A stretch of 64,000 bases of DNA from an uncultured Aquimarina sp. (GTDB taxonomy: Bacteria; Bacteroidota; Bacteroidia; Flavobacteriales; Flavobacteriaceae): the NCBI GenBank assembly GCA_947498595.1, contig CANMKX010000008.1, positions 117,867 through 181,866 on the forward strand. The letters are read 5' to 3'. The notes beneath the pieces are model-generated. The model saw nothing but the letters and a program-made list of their open reading frames with translations. It had not been told where the DNA came from and searched no databases. Positions within the stretch are counted from its first letter, which is position 1; each line of letters starts with the position of its first letter. This document shows positions 9,396-18,500 of this stretch, in pieces. A program made the position numbers and the translations under genes.

Positions 9396-10226
9396 CTATG
9401 GATTAATGATTTCTCCATCATTTGGAACCAAAATAGTTAATTGTTCATTTTTAGCCTCGTCACGAACCATTTGCCTTGTCGTTTTACAATGATCAAGAGC
9501 TTCCATATGTACAGCTATTACTTTGGCCTTGGGTGCTAATTTTGTTAATTCAACAGCACGTTCTTCATTCATTAAAATTTTTTCTCCTCCCCATTCTGCT
9601 CCACCAGTATTTATTACGATGATATCTGGAGTATATTTTTTGATGGTGTTTTTAATATCATTGTCTAGTAAACAATCTCCTACGATGTAAATTGTAGGAT
9701 AATTAGCCGCTTGTAAAATAAAACCAGAAACTTCTCCAAGAGCCTCTAGTAAATGATCAGGACCATGTTTTCCTTTAGTTCTTATAATTGTTGTTCCATC
9801 GTAGATTTCTTTATTTTCAATAATAGATACATTAGAGAACGGACTCTTTTTTAAGTTTTCTTTGTCAAAAGGCTGACCAAACAAAGGAAGTTTAGAATTT
9901 AAATGTTTTTTAGCTCCATCATCAAAATGATCCAAATGTGTGTGTGTTACTAAAATGGCATCAATATCTTGTGATATTTCTTCTATAGATATGGGAAGAT
10001 CTACAGTAGGATTTAAGTTTTTATTAGGTACTACAAAAGACATAAAACTATGTTTAGGGGATAAAGAAGGATCCACTATAAAAATTTTATTATTATAATT
10101 TAATTTCAAAGTTGCATTTCTAATCAATTGGATGCTTACTTGCTTTGTAGCTACTTTTGTTGTTTTACTTGTCATACAGGATGTTACTATAATTAGTAGG
10201 ATTAAGGCTAGAAAATTTTTTTTCAT
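9396..10226 (-). CDS. UlaG-like metallo-beta-lactamase-fold lipoprotein
   Basis: 276 residues with a lipoprotein-type signal (LLIIVTSCMT; lipid-anchored Cys near 17). The metal motif HTHLDHFDD lies at about residue 94, and further ligands are likely in GDCLLDND and AVHMEALDHC. The fold is the MBL-superfamily branch annotated as metal-dependent hydrolase or L-ascorbate-6-phosphate lactonase-like. The substrate is unknown; an exported location argues against a cytosolic sugar-phosphate substrate. Confidence 0.8.
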   Translation of the reverse strand: MKKNFLALILLIIVTSCMTSKTTKVATKQVSIQLIRNATLKLNYNNKIFIVDPSLSPKHSFMSFVVPNKNLNPTVDLPISIEEISQDIDAILVTHTHLDHFDDGAKKHLNSKLPLFGQPFDKENLKKSPFSNVSIIENKEIYDGTTIIRTKGKHGPDHLLEALGEVSGFILQAANYPTIYIVGDCLLDNDIKNTIKKYTPDIIVINTGGAEWGGEKILMNEERAVELTKLAPKAKVIAVHMEALDHCKTTRQMVRDEAKNEQLTILVPNDGEIINP

Positions 10227-10526
10227 TGTTTAATATTTTGTGTGAGCAAAGTTCTTATATAGCTTATCTTTTTGAGCCACCAAACACAAATTAAAATATA
10301 CCATTTTGATAAGTTGACTTTTTAGTCAATTGAAAGAATAAAAAATAAAATAGAATTATAAATTATTACAAAATTTAAACTTAGAGAAAACTCTTTTTGA
10401 AGAATAATTAGATTTAAAAAGTGTAATTGTTTAAAAGATAAACTGAAATAAAAAGGAATTAAAAAAGAAATACCAGTAATAATATTACGAAGAAAATTCA
10501 ATAATACTGAATTGTATAAAAAGCAA
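10227..10526. other. intergenic region
   Basis: AT-rich stretch between the hydrolase start (10226) and the terminator of the first Crp/Fnr pair. No gene or clear promoter is seen; AACTTTGC on the minus strand near 10246 is a one-mismatch -7 candidate for the hydrolase gene. Confidence 0.4.
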
Positions 10527-10560
10527 AAAGCTTAAAATTCAATTTTAAGCTTTATTTTTT
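10527..10560. terminator. bidirectional intrinsic terminator
   Basis: Arms AAAGCTTAAAATT (10527-10539) and AATTTTAAGCTTT (10541-10553) form a perfect stem. T-rich tracts follow in both directions (ATTTTTT on plus, TTTGCTTTTTATA on minus). It closes the first Crp/Fnr pair, whose last stop is at 10578. Confidence 0.75.
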
Positions 10561-10577
10561 ATATGAAATTTTAATGA

Positions 10578-11201
10578 TTAAAAAGGAGTATCTAACATGA
10601 CAATAGATCTAGGTCGCCTAATAACTTTATTGTCATCCTCTAATTTTTTAATAGCTCTTGTTATGGCTTCTCTGGAGAAGTTTAGTTCCATAGCAATTTC
10701 GTTATGAGGTATTTTTAATTCAGAAGTTTTAAGATGTATAGACTTTAATTTTAGATAACTATAAAGTCTGTTTTCAAGAGATTGACCTATAAATTCTTTG
10801 ATTGTATTAAGTAAAGAAGAGTAGTTTTTTTGATAACTACTAACAATGATAGTTCTTAACTCGGAATATTCTTTTGACCACTCAATTAGTTTATCGTTAG
10901 GGATAAATAATAATTTGGTGTCTTTTACTGCAACAGATGAATATTGAACAGGGTGATTACTAAAAATATCCATATAACTTAGTATACACATATCGTTATC
11001 TTCTACATGGTATAAAAGTATTTTTTTATCCTCATGTTCTATAAATAACTTAATAAGACCTTCTAATATAATTAGACTATCTTTTTCGCTACAGCCGTCG
11101 TTAACCAGGGGTTCACCTGCAGCGTATGTCTTGATCGTTCCAAATTGATCAATAAGATCAATGAGTTCTTGCCTAAAGGGTAGTTTTTTTATAAGCGTCA
11201 T
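10578..11201 (-). CDS. Crp/Fnr-family regulator, type A of pair 1
   Basis: 207 residues. The N-terminal half is a cyclic-nucleotide-binding-like jelly roll (AAGEPLVNDG, SLIILEGLIKLFIEHEDKKILLYHV), followed by a long dimer helix (WSKEYSELRTIIVSSYQKNYSSLL) and a C-terminal winged helix (HNEIAMELNFSREAITRAIKKL). No Fnr-type iron-sulfur Cys cluster is visible. With the type A genes at 24478 and 26180 it shares KK-LLYH-, an (E)WS-- motif and the YSYLKLKS helix. It lies 84 bp downstream of its type B partner and is probably co-transcribed. The ligand is unknown. The palindromes at 12385-12452 have the GTGA-N6-TCAC form bound by many Crp-type proteins. Confidence 0.9.
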   Translation of the reverse strand: MTLIKKLPFRQELIDLIDQFGTIKTYAAGEPLVNDGCSEKDSLIILEGLIKLFIEHEDKKILLYHVEDNDMCILSYMDIFSNHPVQYSSVAVKDTKLLFIPNDKLIEWSKEYSELRTIIVSSYQKNYSSLLNTIKEFIGQSLENRLYSYLKLKSIHLKTSELKIPHNEIAMELNFSREAITRAIKKLEDDNKVIRRPRSIVMLDTPF

Positions 11202-11285
11202 TGAGTTGGTATTGAGTTTGTTAATTATTTAGCTTTCATTTTTTCGAAAATAATAATATTAGGGGATAATATAGAGGGTAATTTG

Positions 11286-11903
11286 TTACATATTGACGAG
11301 TACTATTGATCTAGGTTTTCTAATTACTTTTTTGATGATTTCTAAACGTTTGATAGCTCTAGAAATAGCTTCCCTAGAAAAATTTAAATCCATTGCAATT
11401 TCAGCATGAGGAATCTTTAAATCACATGTTTTATAATGCTTAGATTTTGTTTGTAAATACTCATATAATCTATCCTCAAGAGTATTGATCGTTAAATTTT
11501 TCAAAGCAGTACGTAAATGATAGCGATTATTTTGATAAGAATTTATCAAAGCTAGCTTTAAACAAATATATCGTTCAGACCACTCCATTATTTTTGAATT
11601 AGGAATCCATAAGAGTGAAGCTTCATGAATTGCTTGCATTGATACCTCTATAGGTGTATGCGTAAATATATTCATAAAACTAGCAATAGAATTACTATCA
11701 GAACATAAATGATATAATAATAAAGAACTGTTTTCTTGTTCAATAAAGACCTTGATTAATCCCTTACTGATAAATGCTGTTTGATCTTTATAAGCTCCTT
11801 GAGATATAATTGTATCTCCAGGTTTATAAGTTTTAATAACAGCATGCGTGGTGATCAATTCGGATAATTCCTGGTCTAGGTTTAAGAGATCTGTAAATTG
11901 CAT
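11286..11903 (-). CDS. Crp/Fnr-family regulator, type B of pair 1
   Basis: 205 residues with the same layout as its neighbour: jelly roll (KPGDTIISQGAYKDQTAFI), dimer helix and winged helix (HAEIAMDLNFSREAISRAIKRLE). Type B members of the three pairs share (N)SLLLYHL, F-MNI-T-TPI-- and a short N-terminus, which sets them apart from the type A members. This copy has the same FSREAI recognition helix as its partner, so the two may bind the same DNA. It is transcribed away from the surface-protein operon at 12642, with about 480 bp between this start and the palindrome cluster. Confidence 0.9.
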   Translation of the reverse strand: MQFTDLLNLDQELSELITTHAVIKTYKPGDTIISQGAYKDQTAFISKGLIKVFIEQENSSLLLYHLCSDSNSIASFMNIFTHTPIEVSMQAIHEASLLWIPNSKIMEWSERYICLKLALINSYQNNRYHLRTALKNLTINTLEDRLYEYLQTKSKHYKTCDLKIPHAEIAMDLNFSREAISRAIKRLEIIKKVIRKPRSIVLVNM

Positions 11904-12384
11904 GATCGGTGTGTTTTTAGTAATAGGTTTTTATTGATTGTTAAAGGTTTGTATATTATTTAACGAGAAACTTACACCTTTCCAACTTATACTTTTAACG
12001 GATTAAAAATGCAGTACATCGATAGTGTTACGCTAAAGCCGTAATAAAAATAGAAAAATACTTGATAAAATCGATAAACACTTTTAGTTATGGTAAATGT
12101 TAAAAATAGTTAACTAATTGCTTTTAAGGGCTTTTTGAATGGTAAAAGTGTTTAGATAAAATGGCAACAAATTTAAAATGGTAGAATAATTAAATGTTAA
12201 AATTTTTATTAAAAATAATGTATAACCATATAAGTTTTGAGGTTTAACCGTAAAAAAATATTCAACTTTTTTTACGGTTTTTTTAATGTAGTACTTCTCT
12301 TATAGGTTTTGTTTATAGAGACTTAAGACGTAATTATTATATCTAATTCTTTAACACTTCAAATAAGAGTTATAATAATTATAA
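11904..12384. other. intergenic region left of operator cluster
   Basis: AT-rich non-coding DNA between the divergent Crp/Fnr pair and the palindromes. I find no ORF with a credible start. It contains a plus-oriented terminator (12246-12284) that has no plus-strand gene before it, so a small RNA or a relic gene may lie in about 11940-12245. Confidence 0.5.
12246..12284 (+). terminator. orphan plus-strand intrinsic terminator
   Basis: Arms AACCGTAAAAAAA (12246-12258) and TTTTTTTACGGTT (12267-12279) with an 8-nt loop, followed by TTTTTT. The minus strand has no U-run after the stem, so the signal is directional. No plus-strand gene lies upstream within the neighbouring 5 kb. Confidence 0.7.
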
Positions 12385-12452
12385 ATGTGATCCATATCAC
12401 ATAGTGATTTCTGTCACTATGTGATGGTTGTAGCAAAGTGACTAGAATCACT
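12385..12452. promoter_or_regulatory. cluster of nested Crp/Fnr-type palindromes
   Basis: Three dyads overlap or follow closely. Site 1 is ATGTGAT-CCAT-ATCACAT (12385-12402). Site 2 is AGTGA-N6-TCACT, embedded in longer arms ATCACATAGTGA (12396-12407) and TCACTATGTGAT (12414-12425). Site 3 is AGTGA-CTAGAA-TCACT (12437-12452). The core GTGA-N6-TCAC is the classic Crp-family operator. Sites 1 and 2 share the segment 12396-12402, so they would compete or cooperate. The position between a Crp/Fnr pair and a surface operon suggests that these are the pair's targets, which is inference. Confidence 0.75.
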
Positions 12453-12473
12453 GCGTAGTAGATTAGATTGGGT

Positions 12474-12481
12474 GAAATTTG
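12474..12481 (+). promoter_or_regulatory. candidate -7 box for surface operon
   Basis: GAAATTTG differs from TAnnTTTG at the first base. If used, transcription would start near 12488, with palindrome site 3 centred about 43 bp upstream, an activator-like distance, and a leader of about 155 nt before 12642. No good -33 TTG is visible, as expected for an activator-dependent promoter. Confidence 0.35.
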
Positions 12482-12641
12482 AGGCATTATTTAATCTAAC
12501 TCTTAGAAGGAAAATAATTTCAGAGATATTATTTTGATAATTAGATTTTTAACTAAATGAGTTAAATAAAATGTAATTTTTTTATAAGTAATGTTAAAAA
12601 TGCCGACAGATAACACTGTTATTAACAAAAAACAATGAATT

Positions 12642-13718
12642 ATGATGAAAAAAACTATTAAAGGAATCGCTTTTGTGGCTTTGGTTTTAGGAAGTTATGA
12701 AGGACTTCAAGCTCAATCATATCGTTATATCGAAGACGGTAGAGGTATTATAATTAAAGCAAACTCTGATGGATCAAATCATCAAGAACATGTTTTGTTA
12801 AATGTTGGTATCCCAGGTGGTGGAGGTGGACATATTACAGCACTTAGAGCTAAACATAATGAGGTTGTATTAGAGAAAAGAACGATAGTAAATGGTGAAA
12901 TTATATCAAACCAGAACTTATCAGTTAGTAAATACAAATCGTTATACGCAGCAAATTTACGATCAAATGCAAGTAACTCTGAGATTAATGCACATAACAA
13001 ATTATACGCAGTTAAAGGTTTAAGATTAAGCGGAAGTTCTAGTAGTAGATTAGGTATAGGAACTTCTTCTCCTCAAACAAGTATACACTTGACTACAGGA
13101 AGTATACGTGTTGATGGTGGACAGTATCAAAGTCATGGACCAGTAGCCCTTCATCCAGATGTTGATAAAAATGGAGATGATATAATCGCTTTTATGAATA
13201 GTGATAATCAAGAATCAGCAAGAATTCATGATGGTAGATTACGATTAAACACAATAAATGGCGTAGGAAGTGAAATCCACTCAACAGGAGGATTAATATT
13301 ACGTCCAGATATTGAAAATAATGGTGGAGATGATTTTGTGTCATTTAGAAATACCAGTGGACAAGAGAAAACAAGAATCCAAGATGGAACTATTACTACA
13401 GATAGAGTGGTTTTAAATGTAGGATCGTTTCCTGATTATGTTTTTGAAGAAGATTACAATTTGATGCCATTAAGTGAGATAGCTGACTACATAAAGACAA
13501 ATAAGCATTTGCCTAATATGCCATCAGAAGCAGAAGTTGTTAAAAATGGAATGAGTTTAGGGCAAATAAATACAGTATTAGTAGAAAAAGTAGAAGAGCT
13601 TACGTTACACACAATTAGTCAAGAAGAAAAATTGAGTGCCTTATTGAAATATATTGAAAAACAAGAAGCAACAATGGCTCAAATGCAACGCGAAATTGAA
13701 GAATTAAAAATTAAATAA
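12642..13718 (+). CDS. tail-fibre-like secreted protein, first of tandem pair
   Basis: 358 residues with a signal peptide (MMKKTIKGIAFVALVLGSYEGLQA). After a Gly-rich N-terminal part come beta repeats (GIGTSSPQTSIHLTTG; SHGPVALHPDVDKNGDD; IHSTGGLILRPDIENNGGDD), then DYVFEEDYNLMPLSEIADYI, HLPNMPSEAEV and a coiled coil ending in EIEELKIK. The layout is that of trimeric fibre-like proteins of Bacteroidota, with no T9SS sorting tail. The second half is almost the same as in the next gene, 8 bp downstream. First gene of a four-gene operon. The first ATG at 12642 is used; a second ATG follows directly. Confidence 0.85.
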   Translation: MMKKTIKGIAFVALVLGSYEGLQAQSYRYIEDGRGIIIKANSDGSNHQEHVLLNVGIPGGGGGHITALRAKHNEVVLEKRTIVNGEIISNQNLSVSKYKSLYAANLRSNASNSEINAHNKLYAVKGLRLSGSSSSRLGIGTSSPQTSIHLTTGSIRVDGGQYQSHGPVALHPDVDKNGDDIIAFMNSDNQESARIHDGRLRLNTINGVGSEIHSTGGLILRPDIENNGGDDFVSFRNTSGQEKTRIQDGTITTDRVVLNVGSFPDYVFEEDYNLMPLSEIADYIKTNKHLPNMPSEAEVVKNGMSLGQINTVLVEKVEELTLHTISQEEKLSALLKYIEKQEATMAQMQREIEELKIK

Positions 13719-13725
13719 AGAAACT

Positions 13726-14907
13726 ATGAGAAAAACTACAATTAAAATTGCTGCAGCTTTTGCGTTAACAGCCTTAGGAAACCAAGCTGTAGAAGCTCAA
13801 TCTTATGGAGCAGATATCAATCAAAATGATGGAGTAATCATTAGAGCAAATAATGATAGTAGTAATCATTATGAATTTATTAGATTTCAAATAGGAGGAT
13901 CTACTACTGTAGCAGAAATGAATCATAACTCTTTTATTTTTAACGGAAGAGCTGGTGGTGTTAATCCTGTAGGAGCTCATGTTGGGTTTAGGAGTAATAG
14001 AGGTATTGATATTTATTCAAATGCAGATCATAATAATGCATCTGGAGAAAATATTAGATTTAGAGTGGGGACTCCATCTGGATCTTATACAGTTGCCGAA
14101 GTTGATAAAGATGGATTAAGAATAGTTAGATTAAAAGCAAGAAATACAACATTACCAATAAGAGTAGGAAGTACTGATGTAGCTGATTTTTCAAGTAGCC
14201 GTATAGCATTTAGAAAAAATTTAATATTAAATACGTCTAGTAATAACAGAATAGGAATAGGTACACTTTCTCCTGAGACAAGTATACATTTAACAACAGG
14301 AAATGTACGTATTGATGGAGGTGGATCTTTCCAAAGTCATGGGCCAGTTTTATTAAGACCAGATGTTGATAATACGAGTGATGATGTAATCGCTTTCATG
14401 AACAGTAGTAACCAAGAATCAGCAAGAATTCATGACGGTAGATTACGTTTAAATACAATAAATGGAGTTGGAAGTGAAATTCACTCAACAGGAGGTTTAG
14501 TATTACGCCCAGATATTGAAAATAATGGTGGAGATGACTTTGTATCATTCAGAAATACAAATGGACAGGAAAAAACAAGAATTCAAGATGGTACGATTAC
14601 TACAGATAGAGTAGTATTAAATGTAGGATCATTTCCTGATTATGTTTTTGCTAAAGATTATAGTTTAATGCCATTGAATGAAGTAGCAGACTATATTAAA
14701 GAAAATAAACACTTACCTAATATGCCTTCTGAAGCTGAGGTTGTAGCTAATGGAATGAGTCTAGGACAGATAAATACTGTTTTAGTTGAAAAAGTAGAAG
14801 AATTGACACTACATACAATCAATCAAGAAGATAAAATTAATACATTAATGAAAGAACTTGAGTTATTAAAGTCTGCATTAAAAGATGTATTAGCTAAACA
14901 AAACTAA
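13726..14907 (+). CDS. tail-fibre-like secreted protein, second of tandem pair
   Basis: 393 residues; signal peptide MRKTTIKIAAAFALTALGNQAVEA. Residues about 150-370 repeat the upstream protein nearly word for word (NQESARIHDGRLRLNTINGV, IHSTGGLVLRPDIENNGGDD, NVGSFPDYVF). The N-terminal 130 residues differ, including the paired AEMNHNSFIFNG and AEVDKDGLRIVR. This is a tandem duplication whose N-terminal part has diverged while the stalk and coiled-coil part has not. Heterotrimer or alternating fibre formation is possible but not shown. It lies between the first copy and a small secreted protein, 13 bp apart. Confidence 0.85.
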   Translation: MRKTTIKIAAAFALTALGNQAVEAQSYGADINQNDGVIIRANNDSSNHYEFIRFQIGGSTTVAEMNHNSFIFNGRAGGVNPVGAHVGFRSNRGIDIYSNADHNNASGENIRFRVGTPSGSYTVAEVDKDGLRIVRLKARNTTLPIRVGSTDVADFSSSRIAFRKNLILNTSSNNRIGIGTLSPETSIHLTTGNVRIDGGGSFQSHGPVLLRPDVDNTSDDVIAFMNSSNQESARIHDGRLRLNTINGVGSEIHSTGGLVLRPDIENNGGDDFVSFRNTNGQEKTRIQDGTITTDRVVLNVGSFPDYVFAKDYSLMPLNEVADYIKENKHLPNMPSEAEVVANGMSLGQINTVLVEKVEELTLHTINQEDKINTLMKELELLKSALKDVLAKQN

Positions 14908-14920
14908 ATCTATAAAACAT

Positions 14921-15493
14921 ATGAAAAAACATATATTTCTATGCATAGTTTTATGCATGGCAGCTATAGGTATGTCCCAAGCTCAAGAAACACAACTGTT
15001 TCGATTTGTTGGGAAAAGAACAAATAGTGAAGGACAAAAATTAGTATTACATCACAATTTAGATGATAATAAAGCAAACGCAGTAGCAATATCAAATGAG
15101 GATTTTAATGCTAAGGATGGATATTTACAAGCGTTTATTTTAAAGAGAGTAAGTCCAGGAAAAGTATTAATTGCTTCTGCTAAAAAAAGCACACATTTTT
15201 TAAAAAGAAGTGAAACAATACAAAACGGTAGTACTAATGAAATCACTTTTAGTCCGATCACTGATACAGACAATTTAGATGCATATACGTGGGAAATCGA
15301 ATTTGCAGGAAATAATTCTGATGAAATCATTATACAGGCATCAGGATTACATCAACATGGAGTAGGTGTTTTTCCAGAAGGAACAGCAAAGACAGTTAGA
15401 ATAAGTAATACTTCAGGTCAGCCATTAAGTAATGGAGGAACAGTAGGAGATACTTATAGATTTACGATGCAACGTATCACTAATGTATTTTAA
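14921..15493 (+). CDS. small secreted protein of unknown family
   Basis: 190 residues with a clear signal peptide (MKKHIFLCIVLCMAAIGMSQA). I do not recognise the mature domain. It is short, beta-rich and Cys-free, with KLVLHHNLDDNKANAVAI, an aromatic YTWEIEF and the ending YRFTMQRITNVF. The lengths of its strands would fit a lectin-like barrel, but that is a guess. It sits 11 bp before the giant LamG protein, so it may be an accessory or carbohydrate-binding partner. Confidence 0.75.
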   Translation: MKKHIFLCIVLCMAAIGMSQAQETQLFRFVGKRTNSEGQKLVLHHNLDDNKANAVAISNEDFNAKDGYLQAFILKRVSPGKVLIASAKKSTHFLKRSETIQNGSTNEITFSPITDTDNLDAYTWEIEFAGNNSDEIIIQASGLHQHGVGVFPEGTAKTVRISNTSGQPLSNGGTVGDTYRFTMQRITNVF

Positions 15494-15504
15494 AAAGAAA
15501 GCTT

Positions 15505-18500
15505 ATGAAAAACACTATAAAACAATTTAGCAAAAGCTTCTCTCTAATGTTTGTACTACTATGTAGTATGACTATTATGGCTCAGTCAAAACGACCTGCC
15601 GTTTTACAAATACGAGGAGCTAATAATTATACGAGTCACTTTGATACTCAAACAAAACTTACCACAGACCTTATTAATAAAGGGCTTGAAGGACAGGCAA
15701 CTATAGAGTTTTGGGCAAAAGCAGCTCCAGAACCATCAAAAACTAATTATAGCCCATGGAGTTTATCTAACTTGCTTACAGGAAATGATGAATTTACTTT
15801 TTCTGTTCAGAAAGAACGTGTAGAAGTAACTGTTGGTGGTGCTGTAGTACCTATTGATTTAGAAGGTCAAGATCAATTATTTAATAATCAATGGCATCAC
15901 TTTGCATTAGTATTTAATACAACTACTAGTAAAATAAGAGTATATGTAGATGGAATTGAGCGTTCTTTAATACAATATGCATCTGTAAACCCAGAGTATT
16001 TGTATATGACTATTGCTGCGCAAGATCAATTATTCGTTACAGAATATAGAGCATGGAATCGTATGCGTAGCAGAAGTGAAATTGAAGAAGCAAGATATAG
16101 ATCATTATTTAATGAAACGCAAACATCATTAGAAGGATTTAATGCACAAGGATTAGTACAAGCTTATGTAAACGATGTTTTTGATGTAGTTACATTAAAT
16201 AACTTGCCAGCTTTAGAAGGTACGATTTGGAAAAATGCATTAAAGGACTTACAAAATGAAAGCGTAACAAAAGAAGAAGCTTTTATAACAAGTAGTTATG
16301 TTGGAGGAACAAAATTTGCAGAATTAAGAAATGATGCAGATCATCCAATATTTGAATTAGAAGATATATTATTAGTAGCATCAGATGGAAACGGATTAGA
16401 TACAAGAATTTCTGGTGGACGTAATGGAGTTGAATTAAGATGGCCTCATATTCAAGATGCAATTGCATATAGAATTTTACGTAAAAACGCTAAAGAACAA
16501 GGAGAGCCAATAGAAATCGAAACAAAATCTGATGTAGCAAATAATATTGTATCAGAATACATACGTTTTTTTGATCAAGAAATTTTACCTAATGAATTGT
16601 ACGAGTATACAGTTCAGGTAATTAAAGAAGGAAATGTAAGAGGGAATTCTGGTCAAGATATAGGATTTGTTTTTGCTAATGGAGAAGTAGAAGGAACTAT
16701 ACAAACATCTACTAATGTACCTACTCGCGAAGCTCTTGTACAGGCAGTACCAGTAAATGGAAGTAATCCAGGAAGTGCTTTAGAATTAGCTGTAGGAACA
16801 AATCCAATTGTAATTAATGAAGTTGAAGATTTTCGTAGAGCAAATTACACAGGTATGATTGAGTTCTGGTACAAAACACCAGAAACACCAACGGCTGATA
16901 ATACTATTTTTAAATTAGGTGCAGCAGAAATTCACATGGATCAAAATGGAATTAATGTACAGTTAAATGGAAGTGAATATATAGCTGCTAGTCGTACTAT
17001 TGAAAGAGATGAAGATGGAAATGTAAAAGAAGGACAAGACGAAAATAATACAGGTTGGCATCACTATGCTTTTGTATATGGACCTAATGGTGGAAAAATA
17101 TATATTGATGGTGGAATAAAGCCTACTGGAGCAGAAACAGAAGTAACTCCTAATGAAACTGTAGCAACATCATTTACAGTAGATTTATCTAATGTAGCGT
17201 CATTCTCATTTAATGAAGCAGTAAATCAAAAATATCAAATAGACGAAATACGTATTTGGAAAGGTGATCGTACAACATTAGATCTTATACGTTATACAAA
17301 TCACATTATTGCAGGAAGTGGAGAAAAAGGAGAAGAATTAGAAAATTTAATGGCATATTATAGATTAGATTTGGATGATACAAATCGTATTTATAACCAA
17401 GCTCCAAGCTCTAGAGGAAGATTAGTAGGTACTAGTACGTCAGAATTGGTGCACTTAGGAGCAGAAATGCAACCAGAAATTACTTATGGAACTTATACAG
17501 ATGTAGATGGTAGATACGAATTCAAATCTATAAATACAGGAAGACAAGGAATAACAAATTCTGGAAATTCTTTTGAATATAGAGTTTCGGTAACAAAACC
17601 GAATCATGAATTTATGCCAGAAAATAGAGTAGAAGATATTGCTAGAGAATTACAACCAAGAACTATTCAATCAGATTTTACAGATGTTTCAGCTTTACCA
17701 ATATCTGGGAAAATAGTATATAGAATACCAAACCCTAGCGAACCAGCAGGATATGATGAATACCCTACACTAATTGGTACAGGAATAGAAGTTGATGGAG
17801 TAAGAGTACCAGAAATTGGACCAGATTCAAAAGTAACTACTGATGTTAGAGGTACTTATTTAGTATCTGCTTCACCTGGGAATCATACTTTTAGAGTGGC
17901 TTCACAAGTGGTAAATGCAGAAGATACAGAGTCGAATAACAATACTCTTGATAGAAGAAGTTTAGATTTTGATGCAGTTTCTGGATATGCAGTATCAAAA
18001 AGAAAATTAGCAGTAGCAAATACAGATGGGTTTACTTGGACTGGATTTATCAACTTGGATATTGAAGCGGATCCTAATATAGCAATCCCAGCGGTACAAA
18101 CAATATTGCATTGGGGAGATGTTGTCTTAGAAGTACGTAATAATAATAGATTACATGTAGTAATTGATGGAGTTGATACTTCATTATCAGTAGCAGTAAC
18201 TGGAGAGCAAGCAGAGTATGACTTTTTTGCATTAACAATTGATCCTGCAAATACTACCATAGGTTTATTAGTTGATAATGATTATCAAACTGATGTATTA
18301 CCATCAGGTTTAGCAATTGATGAAAAATTCTATATAGGAGCTCAACATACAGATGATCTAGAAAACCCACAAATTAACTTTTCAAGAGTTAACGTTGATA
18401 TTTTAGAATATAGAAATGCAGTATATACTACAGACCAATTAAATGATGTAAGAAGAGGAAATGTAATAGCTCAAGATGAAGATAATCTTAAGTTATCATA

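Noticed and set aside
15052..15330. Minus-strand frame antisense to the small secreted protein
   Set aside because: Shadow of the plus-strand gene, which has a signal peptide and operon spacing.
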